From Straminergon stramineum (Eukaryota; Streptophyta; Bryopsida; Hypnales; Calliergonaceae), in contig OY987265.1 in NCBI GenBank assembly GCA_963920665.1, positions 33,051,001 to 33,115,000 of the forward strand: 64,000 nt of DNA. Reading direction: 5' to 3'. Every line of letters begins with the position of its first letter. Position 1 is the stretch's first letter. Below the pieces are notes generated by a model. The model worked only from the letters and a program-made list of their open reading frames with translations, made no database searches and was not told where the DNA came from. Below are positions 39,050 through 51,104 of the stretch, in pieces. Made by a program: the position numbers and the translations under genes.

Positions 39050-40800
39050 ACTAACATAAGAAATGAAATCTTAAAGGATGATGGGCCCAACATGCTACTA
39101 TTACTTTTAACACATGTTGCCTACATAAATTTTGAATTTTCAAACCATTGCACACCATTGCTATATCTATCCATATCCATAGAACGTTGTCATCACCCCC
39201 CAAAATGGCATTTGGATGACTTCTTAACAATGTAGAAGATGATTGCAAATCATTTTTCATTCAAATCTTATTTGGGGAGTTGATTGAATGGAAATTGCTT
39301 TTAATGATGTTGGAAACTACCTTGTTGAGGTATTTATGAGCTTTCAACACAAGAAGATACAACAAAAACAATTCACAAAATGTGCTATATATTGTAAGGT
39401 ATTTTGGAGAGTTGTTGCTCCTTGCTCTAGATTTGAAATTCCTCCATAAAATCATGATATTTTTTTAGTTTGAACCTACTAATAAAATTAAGGTCATCTA
39501 CTCTAGTTTCTACTCCAATTTGAATACTAGAAAAATTCCTAAAATTGAATGTTTTATAGCAATTTAAACTTTGAATGTATTTCCAATTCTATTTGTAGAG
39601 TGGCACTTGAATTTTTTGTTTGCACTATGATGTCCTTTACTATAATAAACACCTATGGTAAAATTTTCATATTTTTTGAGATAATTTCTAATTGATATGA
39701 TTTTTCTTCACTTTTTAATTCAAAAGTTTTCAAAATATTCAATTTTTTTCAAAAAAACTAAATTTTTTGTGATGTATAGGAGACATGTGATTTCATCTCT
39801 AAAAAATAAAATTAAGAAAATGCATTCACATTTAGTTGCTAAATGGAAGCATACAAGGTGAAGGAATTTGGATTGCAACACCATTTTCTGGTGACGATAA
39901 TTTCTCCTCCTCTCTATTGAAATAAATCAATTTAGACATGAACATATTAATTTTATAACGACACATCAACCTAAAAGTGTTCAATGGATGAATTTCTAGA
40001 TCATTGTAGGAATGAATAATGCACATATTGGTACAAAAATCAAATCATTTTTTAATGACTACCTTCATCATAGGTTGGGGTCTTCATATGGTCACCCTTT
40101 TAAAATTGCTACAAATGCCAAGTGTCCATTTGGATGACTTTGTCTAGGATTGTAAAATGGAAAACCCCAATTATTCATCCATTTTTTTGGTAGAAGTTGC
40201 TTGAGAGCATTTTCAGTAAATACTATTGTAAATTCCCTCATTATGGTATTATTGACTTTCCTAAAGAAGAAGATGCAATTTATTTGTAGATCACCCTTGT
40301 AGTGTGTTTTGGCCATTTCTTGCTATTTACTCTTGATGTGAATTTATCCATGAAAATGATATTTTTTGAACTTAAGTCCAACTTATGAAATGAAGCTTAT
40401 CAAGTATAATTTCTACTCCAATTTAGAATTTGAAAAATTCATAGATTTCAATATTTTGTAGCACTATGAACTTCAGGCCTATAACCATGGTTTGTTGATT
40501 TTTTAATTTTAGAATGACATGATGACTTTGGCTTATACCATGATGTTATACTCTATAATACACATCTATGGTGAAAATTTTAGATTTTTTTGAGTATATT
40601 TTGTATTTGACATGAGTTTTCTTCATTTTTTTCTTAAAAAATTCACAATAATTTCAAATTTTTCCCAAAAGATTTGAAAATTTTGTAACTTGTAGCAAAA
40701 ATATAAACTCATCTCTAAAAAACGAATATAAATTTTTTTTCTTTCATATCCAGTTGCAAAATGACAACAAATAGAGTGATGGACAATGAGGCTTGAAATC
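39050..40800. repeat. Diverged direct tandem repeat, ~0.9-kb unit, two units
   Basis: Same-order matches at a spacing of about 903-919 bp: CATTTGGATGACTT (39,209 and 40,128), TCTACTCCAATTT (near 39,510 and 40,413) and CATCTCTAAAAAA (near 39,796 and 40,712). No coding frame is shared. Confidence 0.65.
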
Positions 40801-40851
40801 AATGGTCATGGGCCCGTCTTTCTAGGGTTACTCATCCATACATTGCATCAA

Positions 40852-41630
40852 GTTGTTTGTTTTGTTTATTATAGTGAGATCTCCAGAATCGTGCGTCCCT
40901 TGGTCACATTCTTGGTATGATTGGAAAGCCCTTAGCAAGGAAGATAGGTGAACTTTGTTTTTTGATGTTTGAACTCATGACAAAAAAGATATTGAATTTC
41001 AAAGTTTTTATGAATTCAAATTATTTATTTATTTATTATGTTGTAGCAACGGCACAAAGTATATGTATCTAGTAGCTTTAAAATCCTATAAGTATAAATC
41101 AATCTATACCTTAAGTTAGGCTATTTGTTTTGTTTTGTTTGTTATGGTGAGGTCTCTGGCACCATATGTCCCTGGTCACGCCTTTGGTACCATCACAAAG
41201 TTCTATGTGAGGAGGGGTGCACAGACTTTGTTTTGTGGCGTTTTGATCTATGATGTGAAAGTTATATATTTTTGAGTTATTTTTTATCTTAAATTATGAT
41301 AAATTATGATAAACTATGTATCTTTTGGTACATTATAGGTACCATTGGAAAGATCTCTATGAGGAGGGGTGCATGGGCTTTGTTTTGTGGCGTTTGGACC
41401 GACAATGTAAAAGTTATGGATTTTTGAGTTATTTTTGGATCTTAAATTATGCTATATTATGTATCTTTTGGCCCGTATGCCAATTGGTCATGTTCTTGGT
41501 ACCATTGGAAAGATCCCGAAGAGGAGGACATGCACGGGCTTTGTTTCATGGTGCTCTGACTCATGACAAAAAAATTGCAATTTGCAATTTTTAGGAATTA
41601 AAAAAATTAGAAAATTACTTTTACTTTTAT
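40852..41630. repeat. Cluster of ~4 partial tandem units of an interspersed repeat
   Basis: Units near 40,852, 41,132, 41,311 and 41,459 carry GGTACCATTGGAAAGATC, GAGGAGGGGTGCA.GGGCTT, TTTGTTTTGTGGCGTTTGGA and AAAGTTATGGATTTTTGAGT. A lone unit is at 20,355-20,580. Confidence 0.7.
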
Positions 41631-42561
41631 TTGATTACACAGGGCACACTAACTAAGGTAACTCAACCTATGACGGGCCAAATGGAAGCCAACCCATCAC
41701 AGGCAAAATTATAGGAGTAGTGTACATTCTAGTTTTGAAATGTACACCTTAACTTAACTTACCGTAAGTTAGTTTTTATGAAACCTCATTGCGCACTGGA
41801 GTCCCTGATGCGTCAGAGCAACCGTAGCTAAGCTTAACTTACAGCTCCGACGAAGCGAGGCGACTAGGCGACGGTGCCAGACAAGTGTGCGGCCAACTGT
41901 CAGTGCAGTGAGTGCACCTCCAGATATTTCATCGAGCTGGGAATCCCGAATGCAGATGAGACGGAAGAGGCTTGGAACCGGTCTTTGCGTCTTTGCGTGC
42001 GCAGAAGCGACGGACCCTTTGCACTGTTAAGTTATCATTCCTCCACCAACTGATGAAGCCAGTGATGAGGACTCCGTCGGAGCCAAACGTATCCACATTG
42101 ATGAGTTTCGTCACCGGATAACTTAGAGCTCATGAAAGTAAGTTCATGAATGACTCCAAAAGAAAACCACTGTAGACTACTGTGCAAACTGAAAGCTCGT
42201 GAGTGAATGAAATATTCTTTTCAGGAGCTACAGTAATACTTATTAAAATATTTGGTTGTTGCAATGCATACAGTATTCGCTTTTTGAGTATCTGCAGTCC
42301 TGCAAGAATTGAAAGCCAGATCCAGTTGTCACTTGCAGGAAGTCCGGAGAGGTCATTGATGTGGCTCTGATCCAGGTGAAAGACCACCGAATAGCATCCG
42401 CAACGTGAAAAAAACTCGCCAGAACAATCTACAGTAGGAGCACTCACGCAATAGGGCCGGGGTGAACTGACCACTCCCTCGGCCCTTCGGGAAAATGCTG
42501 AATTTTTTTAATTTTGCACGCATGATAAGATTTGCAAATTTTGAATTCATATTGGCAATTA
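41631..42561. other. Spacer with a GC-richer patch, no gene assigned
   Basis: The patch at about 41,780-42,120 has balanced base content and short frames on both strands, but I recognise no protein or splice pattern. It could be a promoter or a lone exon. Confidence 0.35.
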
Positions 42562-43059
42562 GAGCATCCTTAGTGCTACCCTGTATATTGGCTTGGTAAC
42601 TGTACAACTAACTTTTGAACTGTAAATAATTAGAACTTGAAAATTGTCTCGTTGGAAGCACATCTAAAAAACCTTGGAGAAAGTCTAAAAATATTCAAAT
42701 TTAGACATTGGACAAGTATCTCAAAAGCAAGGTAAAAATCAGAAATTATAGAGGTCTTAGCAAATCATGGTTACCAAAGTAATATTTGGCCATTGACCCT
42801 CTAAATGTGGCCAAATGTGGAGGGTCAATGGCCAAATATTGCTTTGGTAACCGTGATTTGCTAAGACCTCTATAATTTCTGATTTTTATCTTGTTTTTGA
42901 GATACTTGTCCAATGTCTAAATTTGAATATTTTTGAACCTTCTCCAAGGTTTTTTAGATGCGCTTCCAACTAGACAATTTTCAAATTCTAATTATTTACA
43001 GTTCAAAAGTTAGTTGTACAGTTACCAAGCCAATATACAGGGTAGCACTAAGGATGCTC
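42562..43059. mobile_element. Foldback MITE, 498 bp, TTA target duplication (Tourist / PIF-Harbinger type)
   Basis: GAGCATCCTTAGTGCTACCC at the left is the inverse of the right end. The arms of about 240 bp pair almost fully around a centre near 42,810. TTA lies at 42,559-42,561 and 43,060-43,062. A 3-bp TTA duplication and GAGCATC-type tips fit plant PIF/Harbinger MITEs. A transcript would form a very long hairpin. The matching peptides MYSYQANIQGSTKDAL in frames on both strands come from the two arms and are not genes. Confidence 0.9.
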
Positions 43060-43204
43060 TTAAAGGCCCCAAATTAACTACGAGAAGTGTGCAAGGTGAA
43101 TTAATCAAGCACAAAATGGGAGGCTTTTGTTTTACTTGCACCCCTGGACTGACTTCAAGAGGCCTAGTGAGAGGACCATTTCACCCTGATCCACAAATAG
43201 GGGC

Positions 43205-43680
43205 AATTATAACTTCTTCAAAGCATGCCCATTCTCCACATAATGGGGACGTGGCAGCTCCCCATTGGCGATCCGCAAGAGAATAATCTTCTTCTAAAAA
43301 AATTCTACACACCCATCATTTTCCTTTGGTAGTGAAGAATGGGCATGGAAAAGATTTTGTAGAAGAAGAATATTCTCTTGGGGACCACAATTTCACCCTA
43401 CTATTGCCAATTTCACCATCATCATTGCTAGAGCGCCCGATCGCTAGAGAACTTGTGAAGGCAAGAGGTGTCTCCAAACCCTACAAAAATTACCCCCATC
43501 CACTCTTCTAGGTAAACCAACTCTCCAATTTTAATTCTCAATGCTCCACACATCCCAAAAGGGGTGTAACACCTTCATCGATCACCCATAACTGCTCTCC
43601 ACTACTTCCCATTTCCTCTCACCATTTTCTCATTCTTTAGAGAAGTTTGCCTTGGTGAAGAGTGTATGTCTACCTCTATT
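43205..43680. repeat. Diverged relative of the element at 37,350-37,739
   Basis: Shares TTCTCCACATAATGGGGAC-like text, GCAGCTCCCCATTGGC, AATCTTCTTCT and GAATGGGC.TG with 37,350-37,739. The termini are degenerate. Confidence 0.55.
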
Positions 43681-43804
43681 GACTATACCATAGTTACATT
43701 ATATTCATAGAAGGTTTTTGTAATATAGAGACCTATAAAATAGGTATATAGTCCTTTAGGCTTGAAATTCTTGATTCTAGGCTCACATGATAGTACCCCT
43801 CCAA

Positions 43805-43961
43805 CGCTAGAAGAAATTCTCGTTCATCAAGATGATGTTGTTTTTTTTAGAAAACACAAATCTGCATTTTTTCTAAAAAATTGCAAAACTGTGTTTTTTC
43901 CAACACAGTTTTGTGTTTTCTAACAAAAACACATCAACTCAATGAACAATAACTTCTAATG
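43805..43961. repeat. Imperfect palindrome, possible old CACTA-type MITE
   Basis: Left CGCTAGAAGAAATT pairs with right AACTTCTAATG; inner AGAAAACACAAA pairs with TTTGTGTTTTCT. Tips are mutated and no 3-bp duplication is clear. Confidence 0.45.
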
Positions 43962-44919
43962 AATTGGACTATATGTGATGGGATGATTCATCAAAAATGT
44001 GTTGCAATCAAATTCCACATCACATTTGAAGGGATTCACATCACATTTGAAGGGATTCACATCACCTCAAACCAATGACAAGATGACACTTGGCATTTTT
44101 TAAATTGTAAAAATGACTTCATTTATTCTAAATGTGACCTTGATATAGGATATCTATCAAAATTCTACATTTAAAGTCATCACCATGAATGGAGACATGA
44201 GTCTTAGGATAATTTGAGTATCCGTTTTTGAGGGACTTAGGATTATCAAATGTACAATAATATGCCATGATGTTGTTTTGGTGTGTTCTATTAGTTTGGG
44301 GTGCATACTATTTAAAGTTAACCTTAGAAAGACACCACAAACCATTAGGGGAGATTTGAGGCCTCTACATACCCGTTTCAGGGTTGTTTTCTATGCTATC
44401 CGGCAACGGCTAGTTGTTGTTAGTAAAATAAATATCAAAATAAATAATTAGTTTTGAAATGAAAAAATAAGATAAAATTTTTATTTTTTTGACATGTCAT
44501 AGTTTCAGGTATGTCAAATTGCAACAGTGGCGCAATTCCTGCGTTCCCTGAAGATTAGGAACTCGCAAGCATGTAGAGGCCTCAAATCTCCCACAATGCA
44601 CTAAGAATCTAATGGATGACAATGAATCCCTTTATGAAGGACACAAGTGCAAATGTTCATCTTTAGAATTTGGTATGAAAAGGAAAGGTCTTGTACAATT
44701 GTTTGACCTTGAATGAGTGCTTTCGGATATTTTTAAGCAAATGATTCATGCAGTTTCCAAAATGTTGATTTCTATGAACACTAGCTTGTTTTTCAAGGAT
44801 TAATCAATAGTGCATCCAAAACCAATTTATCCTAGTAGTGTATGTGACAATTATTTTTAATATCACACTATTTTAAGTTAATTTAGAATAAAATATTACT
44901 ATAATATCTACTACATTAA
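43962..44919. other. Spacer with repeat fragments
   Basis: A 21-bp unit, CACATCACATTTGAAGGGAT plus T, is repeated twice at about 44,017-44,058. The following 90 bp resemble 15,640-15,720. No gene seen. Confidence 0.45.
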
Positions 44920-45862
44920 CCCCTAAAGAACCAAATGGCATTTTTTGGAAACTTAGCGATTTAGGGCAGCTCACTATGAAAGGAATTTTTAATTTATTTC
45001 TTTGAAAATTTCACACAACATGTGTCCGAGGAGTAGCCTTAAGGCCCAACAATTTTCATAACTTTTGAATACGTGGTTCAATAGTTATTGTATGATATAT
45101 AGTTTTCCTTGTTCGGCAGTTAGCTTGGGTATCAAAAATAACTTCTTTAAAAATCAATTTTTTTGAAAATTAAAATTTGAAATTGGTTTTCTAGATTTAT
45201 ATGTATGTGGAAAGCTTTGAACCATTCTATTTTGATTTATGAGATGGAAGTTATGAAGAGTTTTAGTTGTGGGTAGTTTGTAGGTAGTAAGGAATCTCCA
45301 CTCTAAAATAAACTTTGAAGACCTTTATTTAACACAATTTTCAATATTTTTGGAAAAAAATAAAAACTGTAGGTGTAGATTTTTTATTATAACATTACAA
45401 CCATTGGGATTGGCATTTTTCAATTCCATAAATTAATTGTTAAGAATTTAGTATTTTGAATCATCCTCTACTTCTTTCTACTTACTAATTTTTCCCTATA
45501 TGTTGTACAATTCCAAATGATCTAAATTTTTTCAAGTATGTAGCCAACTTTCCTTGAATTATGAATCCAAGTAGTTACAACCATTTTGGACATTTTTTCA
45601 TAATGATATGACCTTGTGGAGTGCAACTGCCTAGAATTTTGCAAGGCCCCCAAAAGGCTTTTTGTCAATTCAAACACTAATATCTTGCAATCCAGATAGT
45701 GAAAATTTCTGAAATTTTTTCCACATCTTTTCAAACCAGCTTAATACAAGAACCTATGGTTAAATGTGTCCAAAAATTTATTTTTTCTATATTTTGTTAC
45801 TTGTACTAGAAATGGCAATTTTGGAACATTTTTGGTGAAAACCTAGTCAAATACATTTAGGG
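44920..45862 (+). mobile_element. TTAA-flanked MITE (piggyBac-like), copy 2, 943 bp
   Basis: TTAA at 44,916-44,919 and 45,863-45,866; tips CCCCTAAAGAACCAAA and CATTTAGGG. Full-length alignment with copies 1 and 3. The right tip has lost one G. Confidence 0.8.
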
Positions 45863-46434
45863 TTAAAGTGCACAATCAACTTCACAACTTATTATCACAT
45901 TCTCATCCAAAGAATGGTCACATTTTCATCCTTGTAAATTTTCAATCAAATTTTGAACATTTAAAGTTCATTTTTAGTACTTTTAGTGATATTAATTTGC
46001 ATTGTTGCTAATAGGCTACATCAATGTAATTTGTTGATTTCTTAGGGTTGGTACATTCTTTAAGAATGTGAGCTACTAAGAAATTGAGAATGTGAGGTGA
46101 GATACGAGGTTGATGAAGCTCCCAATAAAGAACTAGAAATTAATTTGGTGAAATTCAACTTCCTTGAAATATTTTAAAGTAAATTTTCCTTGAAATATAA
46201 ATGGAATTGGCATCTAATCCAAATCATTTCATATTTTTCAAAGCTTCATGAAATTAGTTATGAATTTTTGAAGTGAGAACTCAATGAACACTAAATGCAT
46301 CCACCTCCTAAAATTTTTGTACATTCTTAGTGCAATGAGAAAGAAAAATGTATAAACATTGTACATTTTAGGACGTGGATACTTTCAGAACCCTACACTT
46401 TATGGACTTCCTACCTTGGTGAGATGAGAATTAA

Positions 46435-48418
46435 CCCCTCAAGGCCCAAGGAGCCTGTTTTGGGCCTCTCACCTATTCAAATACGTCAAAGTTTTAACTT
46501 CATTTTCCTACATTCTAAGAGGTATATCTAAGTGAATTTTATATTATGTTGTTCATATTTAATTGGGAAGTTCAAAAGAACAATTGACATCATGTAATAA
46601 GCTTGATGTAAGGGAGGCAACCCATTTCTAACCACTTTAGTAGATACACATATTTGTGAGGGAGGTTTCAATAGTAGGGAAATTTTTCCATGTGTAGAAA
46701 TAGAGTTCATAAGGTTTTCATCATTTTTTAGATTTTCATTTCTCAAAATAGAATTTCTATGAATTTTTCAATTAAAGATTTTGTTCCACCTATATTTGTC
46801 ATATAGACCTTCCTATTTTTGACCAAGAGATGATGACAATATTGAGAATCTTGTAGCCAATCATAATGTGCCACAGTTGTGCCAGGAAGTGTGCCAACAT
46901 TAATCATATTAATCACCTCCTTATTGAAAGTACTCCAACCTACACTACCGTAATGGAGTGGTGATTAACCCCTAAAGGACCAAACGGGTTTTTTTTGGCA
47001 ACATAGCGATTTCGGGCAGTTCACTATGAACGGAATTTTTCTTTTTTTTCTTTGAAATTTTCACACAACATGTGCCCTAGGAGTAGCTTTAAGACCCAAA
47101 AATTTTCATAACCTTTGAATACATGGTTAAAAAGTTATTGTATGATATGTTGTTTTCATTGCTCGGCGGGCAACCTAGGCAACAAAAAAAACTTCTTTAA
47201 AAATCAATTTTTTTAAAAATAAAAATTTGAAATTTATTTTTCTGATTTATATATACATGGAAGGCTTTGAATCATTCCATTTTGATTTATGAGATGAAAG
47301 TTATGAAGAGTTTTAGTTGTGGGTAGTTTGTGGGTAGTAATGGAATCTCTACTCTAAAATAAACTTTGAAGACTTTTATTTAACTCAATTTTTCATATTT
47401 TTGAAAAAAAATAAAAACATGAGGTGTAGATTGTTTATTACAAAAATTTCACCATTGGGATTGTCATTTTTCAGTTCCATAAATAAATTATTAACAATTT
47501 AGTATTTTGAATCATTCTCTACTTCTTTCAACTTACTATTTTTTTCCTATATGTTGTACAATTCCAAATGATCTAAAATTTTTCAAGCATGTAGCCAACA
47601 TGACTTGAAGAATGAATCCAAAGAGTTACAACCATTTTGGACATTTTTTCATAATGATCTGACCTTGTGAAGTGCATCTGCCCGGATTTTTGTAGGGCCA
47701 AAAAATGGCTTTTTGTCACTTCAAATGCTGATATCTTGCAATCCAAACGGTGGAAATTTCTGAATTTTTTTCCGCATCTTCTCAAACCAGCGTACTACAA
47801 GATCCTATGGTTAAATTTTTCCAAAAATGTATTTTTTCTAAAATTTGGTACTTGTACTAGAGATGACAATTTTGGAGCGTTTTTGGTGAAAACATAGTCA
47901 AATACCTTTAGGGGTTAAGAATGGATTGCCTCCCTTAGAACATCGCCACCCATTGATGCCAAAGCTAGTGGGCCTGGCCTAAGGCATGACTAACCTCCAA
48001 CAAATGCCCCACCGCAAACCCGGCTAGGGACGAAAAGAGACTTGTCACTCCAAAAATCTCTCAGCAAAAACTAGGACACTGTCCCACCATGCTTGTTATT
48101 TGGTTGCTTGATCTTGTCAATTTGTTGGTTTGTAGGCCGCAACACATCATATCTTCCATTTTTTTTAATCAATTGGCATGTTGATTGAATCCTTGGTCCA
48201 ACAAATCATTAAAGCTTTGAGATTGGCTTGTTTTGGATTGGCTTGAGGGTGGGGATGACTAGGGACAGAAGTAAGCTAGGAGCTGCCAGACTCAAGCCAC
48301 CCCATTTCCCTAGCCATGTTTGGGGGAATGGGTGGCAGTGCTCTTACAATGTATAACTTATTGTCAATCAAAGTTCAAACTTATGAAAAAGTACAGAAAC
48401 TGCTTGGGCCTTGAGGGA
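46435..48418 (+). mobile_element. Longer TTAA-flanked element containing a nested MITE
   Basis: TTAA at 46,431-46,434 and 48,419-48,422. The left tip CCCCTCAAGGCCCAAG matches the inverted right tip at 15 of 16 bases. Its CCCCT.AAGG core resembles the shorter family and equals the tip near 18,850. Without the nested element it would be about 1.04 kb. No transposase recognised. Confidence 0.75.
46969..47914 (+). mobile_element. TTAA-flanked MITE (piggyBac-like), copy 3, 946 bp, nested
   Basis: TTAA at 46,965-46,968 and 47,915-47,918; tips CCCCTAAAGGACCAAA and ATACCTTTAGGGG, the best preserved of the family. It sits inside the element at 46,435-48,418, so it moved later. Confidence 0.85.
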
Positions 48419-48422
48419 TTAA

Positions 48423-49256
48423 CTTGAGAATGTGAGGTAGGAGAGAACCAGCCTTTTTATTTCTGACGAAATGGGGCTAGAAAGCACCATCAAAATCCAC
48501 CTAGCGAAAAAGCCTTTAATGTTTTTTTAACAAAAAAAAAAATAGAGCTAGACAACAACCTAGGGTTTCGGGGTTGCTGCCTGACAGCCCCAACCGTAGT
48601 CACCGTAGTCGCCTGCCCTCCAGGCGCCAGCGCGCTACGCATTCAAAATTGGGCACCACTTTGCTGTGCCCAAGTCACATTACTCGCCTTTCAAACTCCA
48701 AATCTTTTGCATTCATCGCTTGCCAAGCTTTGTCCATGAATCTATTCATCGCCCGCAACGGCGCTGTAGTTGCTGCAGTTTCTAAGCATTTGTTCCCACT
48801 ACGCCTTCTCGTTACTGCAGTAGAGACTTGGTTGGTACTGCTCCGTGTTTTGCAGATGGGACGCCGCAAGCATTGGTGGATCTACTGGACTATATCAATG
48901 TATACTTGAATCCTTGTCTTTATCGTGCATGTCTTTGTTTTCCATTGTCTACAATGAGCTCAAGATTGAGAGACTTTTGCATTGCCTTGTGTTTACTTTG
49001 TGAATTGTTCTTTTGGTTGTTTATCTTGTCTATGACACCATGGTTTGACAAGAAGTCACCAAAGGTGGTTGTGAACACCACTGTCTTCATGTTTTAGGAA
49101 ACCCCATGGTTTGACAAGCTCGCCAACGGTAGTGGTCATCTGTGGATCCTTAGTCTTCCATTTTGTTTTTTTATTCTTGGTTGTTAGACTTGTTCACGAT
49201 CTTCCACAATGGGTGCAGAACGTCCTTGTCTACAGATCGAGCAACTCAACTGCAGT
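48423..49256. other. Region 5' of the hAT-like gene
   Basis: A frame at 48,574-48,909 and GC-richer DNA may belong to an upstream exon or promoter of the transposase gene. No motif supports this. I could not find hAT terminal repeats. Confidence 0.35.
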
Positions 49257-49475
49257 GAAGATCTGTTTGCGAGAGGAAGGGAGATCGACATTTAGGGGGG
49301 CGGAAACTACAACGAAGATCTGTCTGCGAGGGGTAGGGAGATTGACATTCACGGGGGCGGAAACTACAACGAAGATTTGTTTGCGAGGGGCAGGGAGATC
49401 GACATTCAAGGGGGCAGAAACTACAACGAAGATCTGTCTGCAAGGGGGGAGGAGATCGACATTCAGGGGGGCGGA
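49257..49475 (+). repeat. 57-bp tandem repeat, four units, in frame with the hAT-like gene
   Basis: Units start at 49,257, 49,314, 49,371 and 49,428 (the last shortened). In the transposase frame each reads roughly EDL.ARGREIDI.GG.NYN (19 residues). Unit 1 has TAG (49,293-49,295) where the others have CAC, CAA or CAG. Confidence 0.85.
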
Positions 49476-51104
49476 GAGATGGGCGGTACCATTGCTTCAA
49501 CGAATCTGAACCTTCCCCCATCTACTGCAGTAAAGGCCGCCCATGTTGCTGTGAAGAAGGTGGAGCGAGAGGTTGCTTGTCATCGTCAAGAGATTAAGGG
49601 GAAGGCTGTTTGCTTACAAGACAGTACAGCTCGCAGAAGTGCCCGGGAATCGACTTCCATTGCCAGGGTTTTTCAAAGCTCACGGAATCCATTAAATCCG
49701 CAACCCCTACACCTCATTTCCGACTCTCCCCTATCTGATCAAAAGTCAACCAATTTGGAGTCTGCATCGAAAACCATCTCTATGTCTGTAGACATAGTGC
49801 TTTTCGAATCTGAGCCTATTGATTTGTCATAGAAAGGTAGCAGCAATGGTAGCCGATTTGAGGTAGCAGCTGCAGAGGTAGCTCACCAAATGCATTGTCA
49901 GTTACGGGATGACATGGTCCAGATCTCAGATGGTGAAGAAGATATTGAGACGGACGATGATTTCCAAGAGATTCCTGCCCCCAAGAAGCCAAAGTTGAAC
50001 TATGATCGGACTAGAAGGTTTCAAAATGAGTGGGTAGCCAAATTGGTATGGGCAGAACCAATAAGAGGTAGTGATGGGCAAGTGCAGCTTGTCAAGTGCA
50101 CTGTTTGTTCGACCTTCGAAAAGAAACCAAAAATTTTGGGACCCAAGTGGGACACGCTCACAAAGCACAAAGGGAGGAGAAAAGTTGCCTTCGACATGCC
50201 CAAATTTAAGGTTAAGGCAGGTGAATATTACATTTCACGCACTAGCCGACATCAAATAAACTTGCGTCATTTTGCAACGAGGCAACCTGCGTTAGTCATA
50301 CAACAAGTGAATACTTCTACGTCAATGGCACGTTCGAAGAAGATTGTGCAACTATGCACAATTTTCCAAATTTTGTCATCTGGACGTCCCATGGTAGAAT
50401 ATGAAGAGAGGCAAGCTTTATATGTGTTTCTAAACGTTCCAAATTTGCCCCGAATGCATTGGACAGACAATTCTGGGTGGAATATGGCCGACTACATGTA
50501 TTGCCAAGTGAAAGAAGCTATAAGAAAAAAAATCAGTTGTGCCCAATTTGTTGCTCTTATCTGTGACGAAGTCACTATAGTGGACAACGGCAATTGGATT
50601 TGTATTCATGCCTACATTGTAGAGAATTTTTAAAGGATCCCACACCTCATTTCTTTGCAACGGTTGGTCAATGGAGCTAGTGCAGACAACTTGACATTGA
50701 TCATCCTCAAGGCCTTGGAGGATGGAGGTGACCTTACTTTTGAGCAGATTTCAAGGAAGCTCATTTGCTTTGGCGCTAATGGTGTCAGCACCTTCCAAGG
50801 TGTTAGAAGTGGAGTCACCATGCAGATCCAAACAAAATTCGCTCCTTTTTGCATGGGGGGCCACTGCATGGCCGACAAATGCAATCTTGCAGCCAAGTCA
50901 CTCTCTACTTCACCCATCTTTGGAATTGTGGAACAAGTTATTCAAAAAGTACATTCCTATTTTAGCAAGAGCCCCAAGCACCTCTCTGAATACCAGAAGT
51001 TGGCAGAGGTCATGGAGACCAAGGGCTTAAAGCCTTTACTACAAGTTTCGACAAGGTGGGTGTCCCTCTTGGAACCATTAAGGAGGTTGCTTGCTGACTA
51101 CCGG

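Noticed and set aside
42353..43286. Two frames on opposite strands that begin with the same 16 residues
   Set aside because: They come from the two arms of the foldback MITE at 42,562-43,059.
18009..47897. A 76-residue frame near the right end of TTAA copies 1 (18,009-18,239) and 3 (47,667-47,897), very similar in both
   Set aside because: Most differences between the two change the amino acid, and copy 2 breaks the frame, so there is no sign of protein-level selection.
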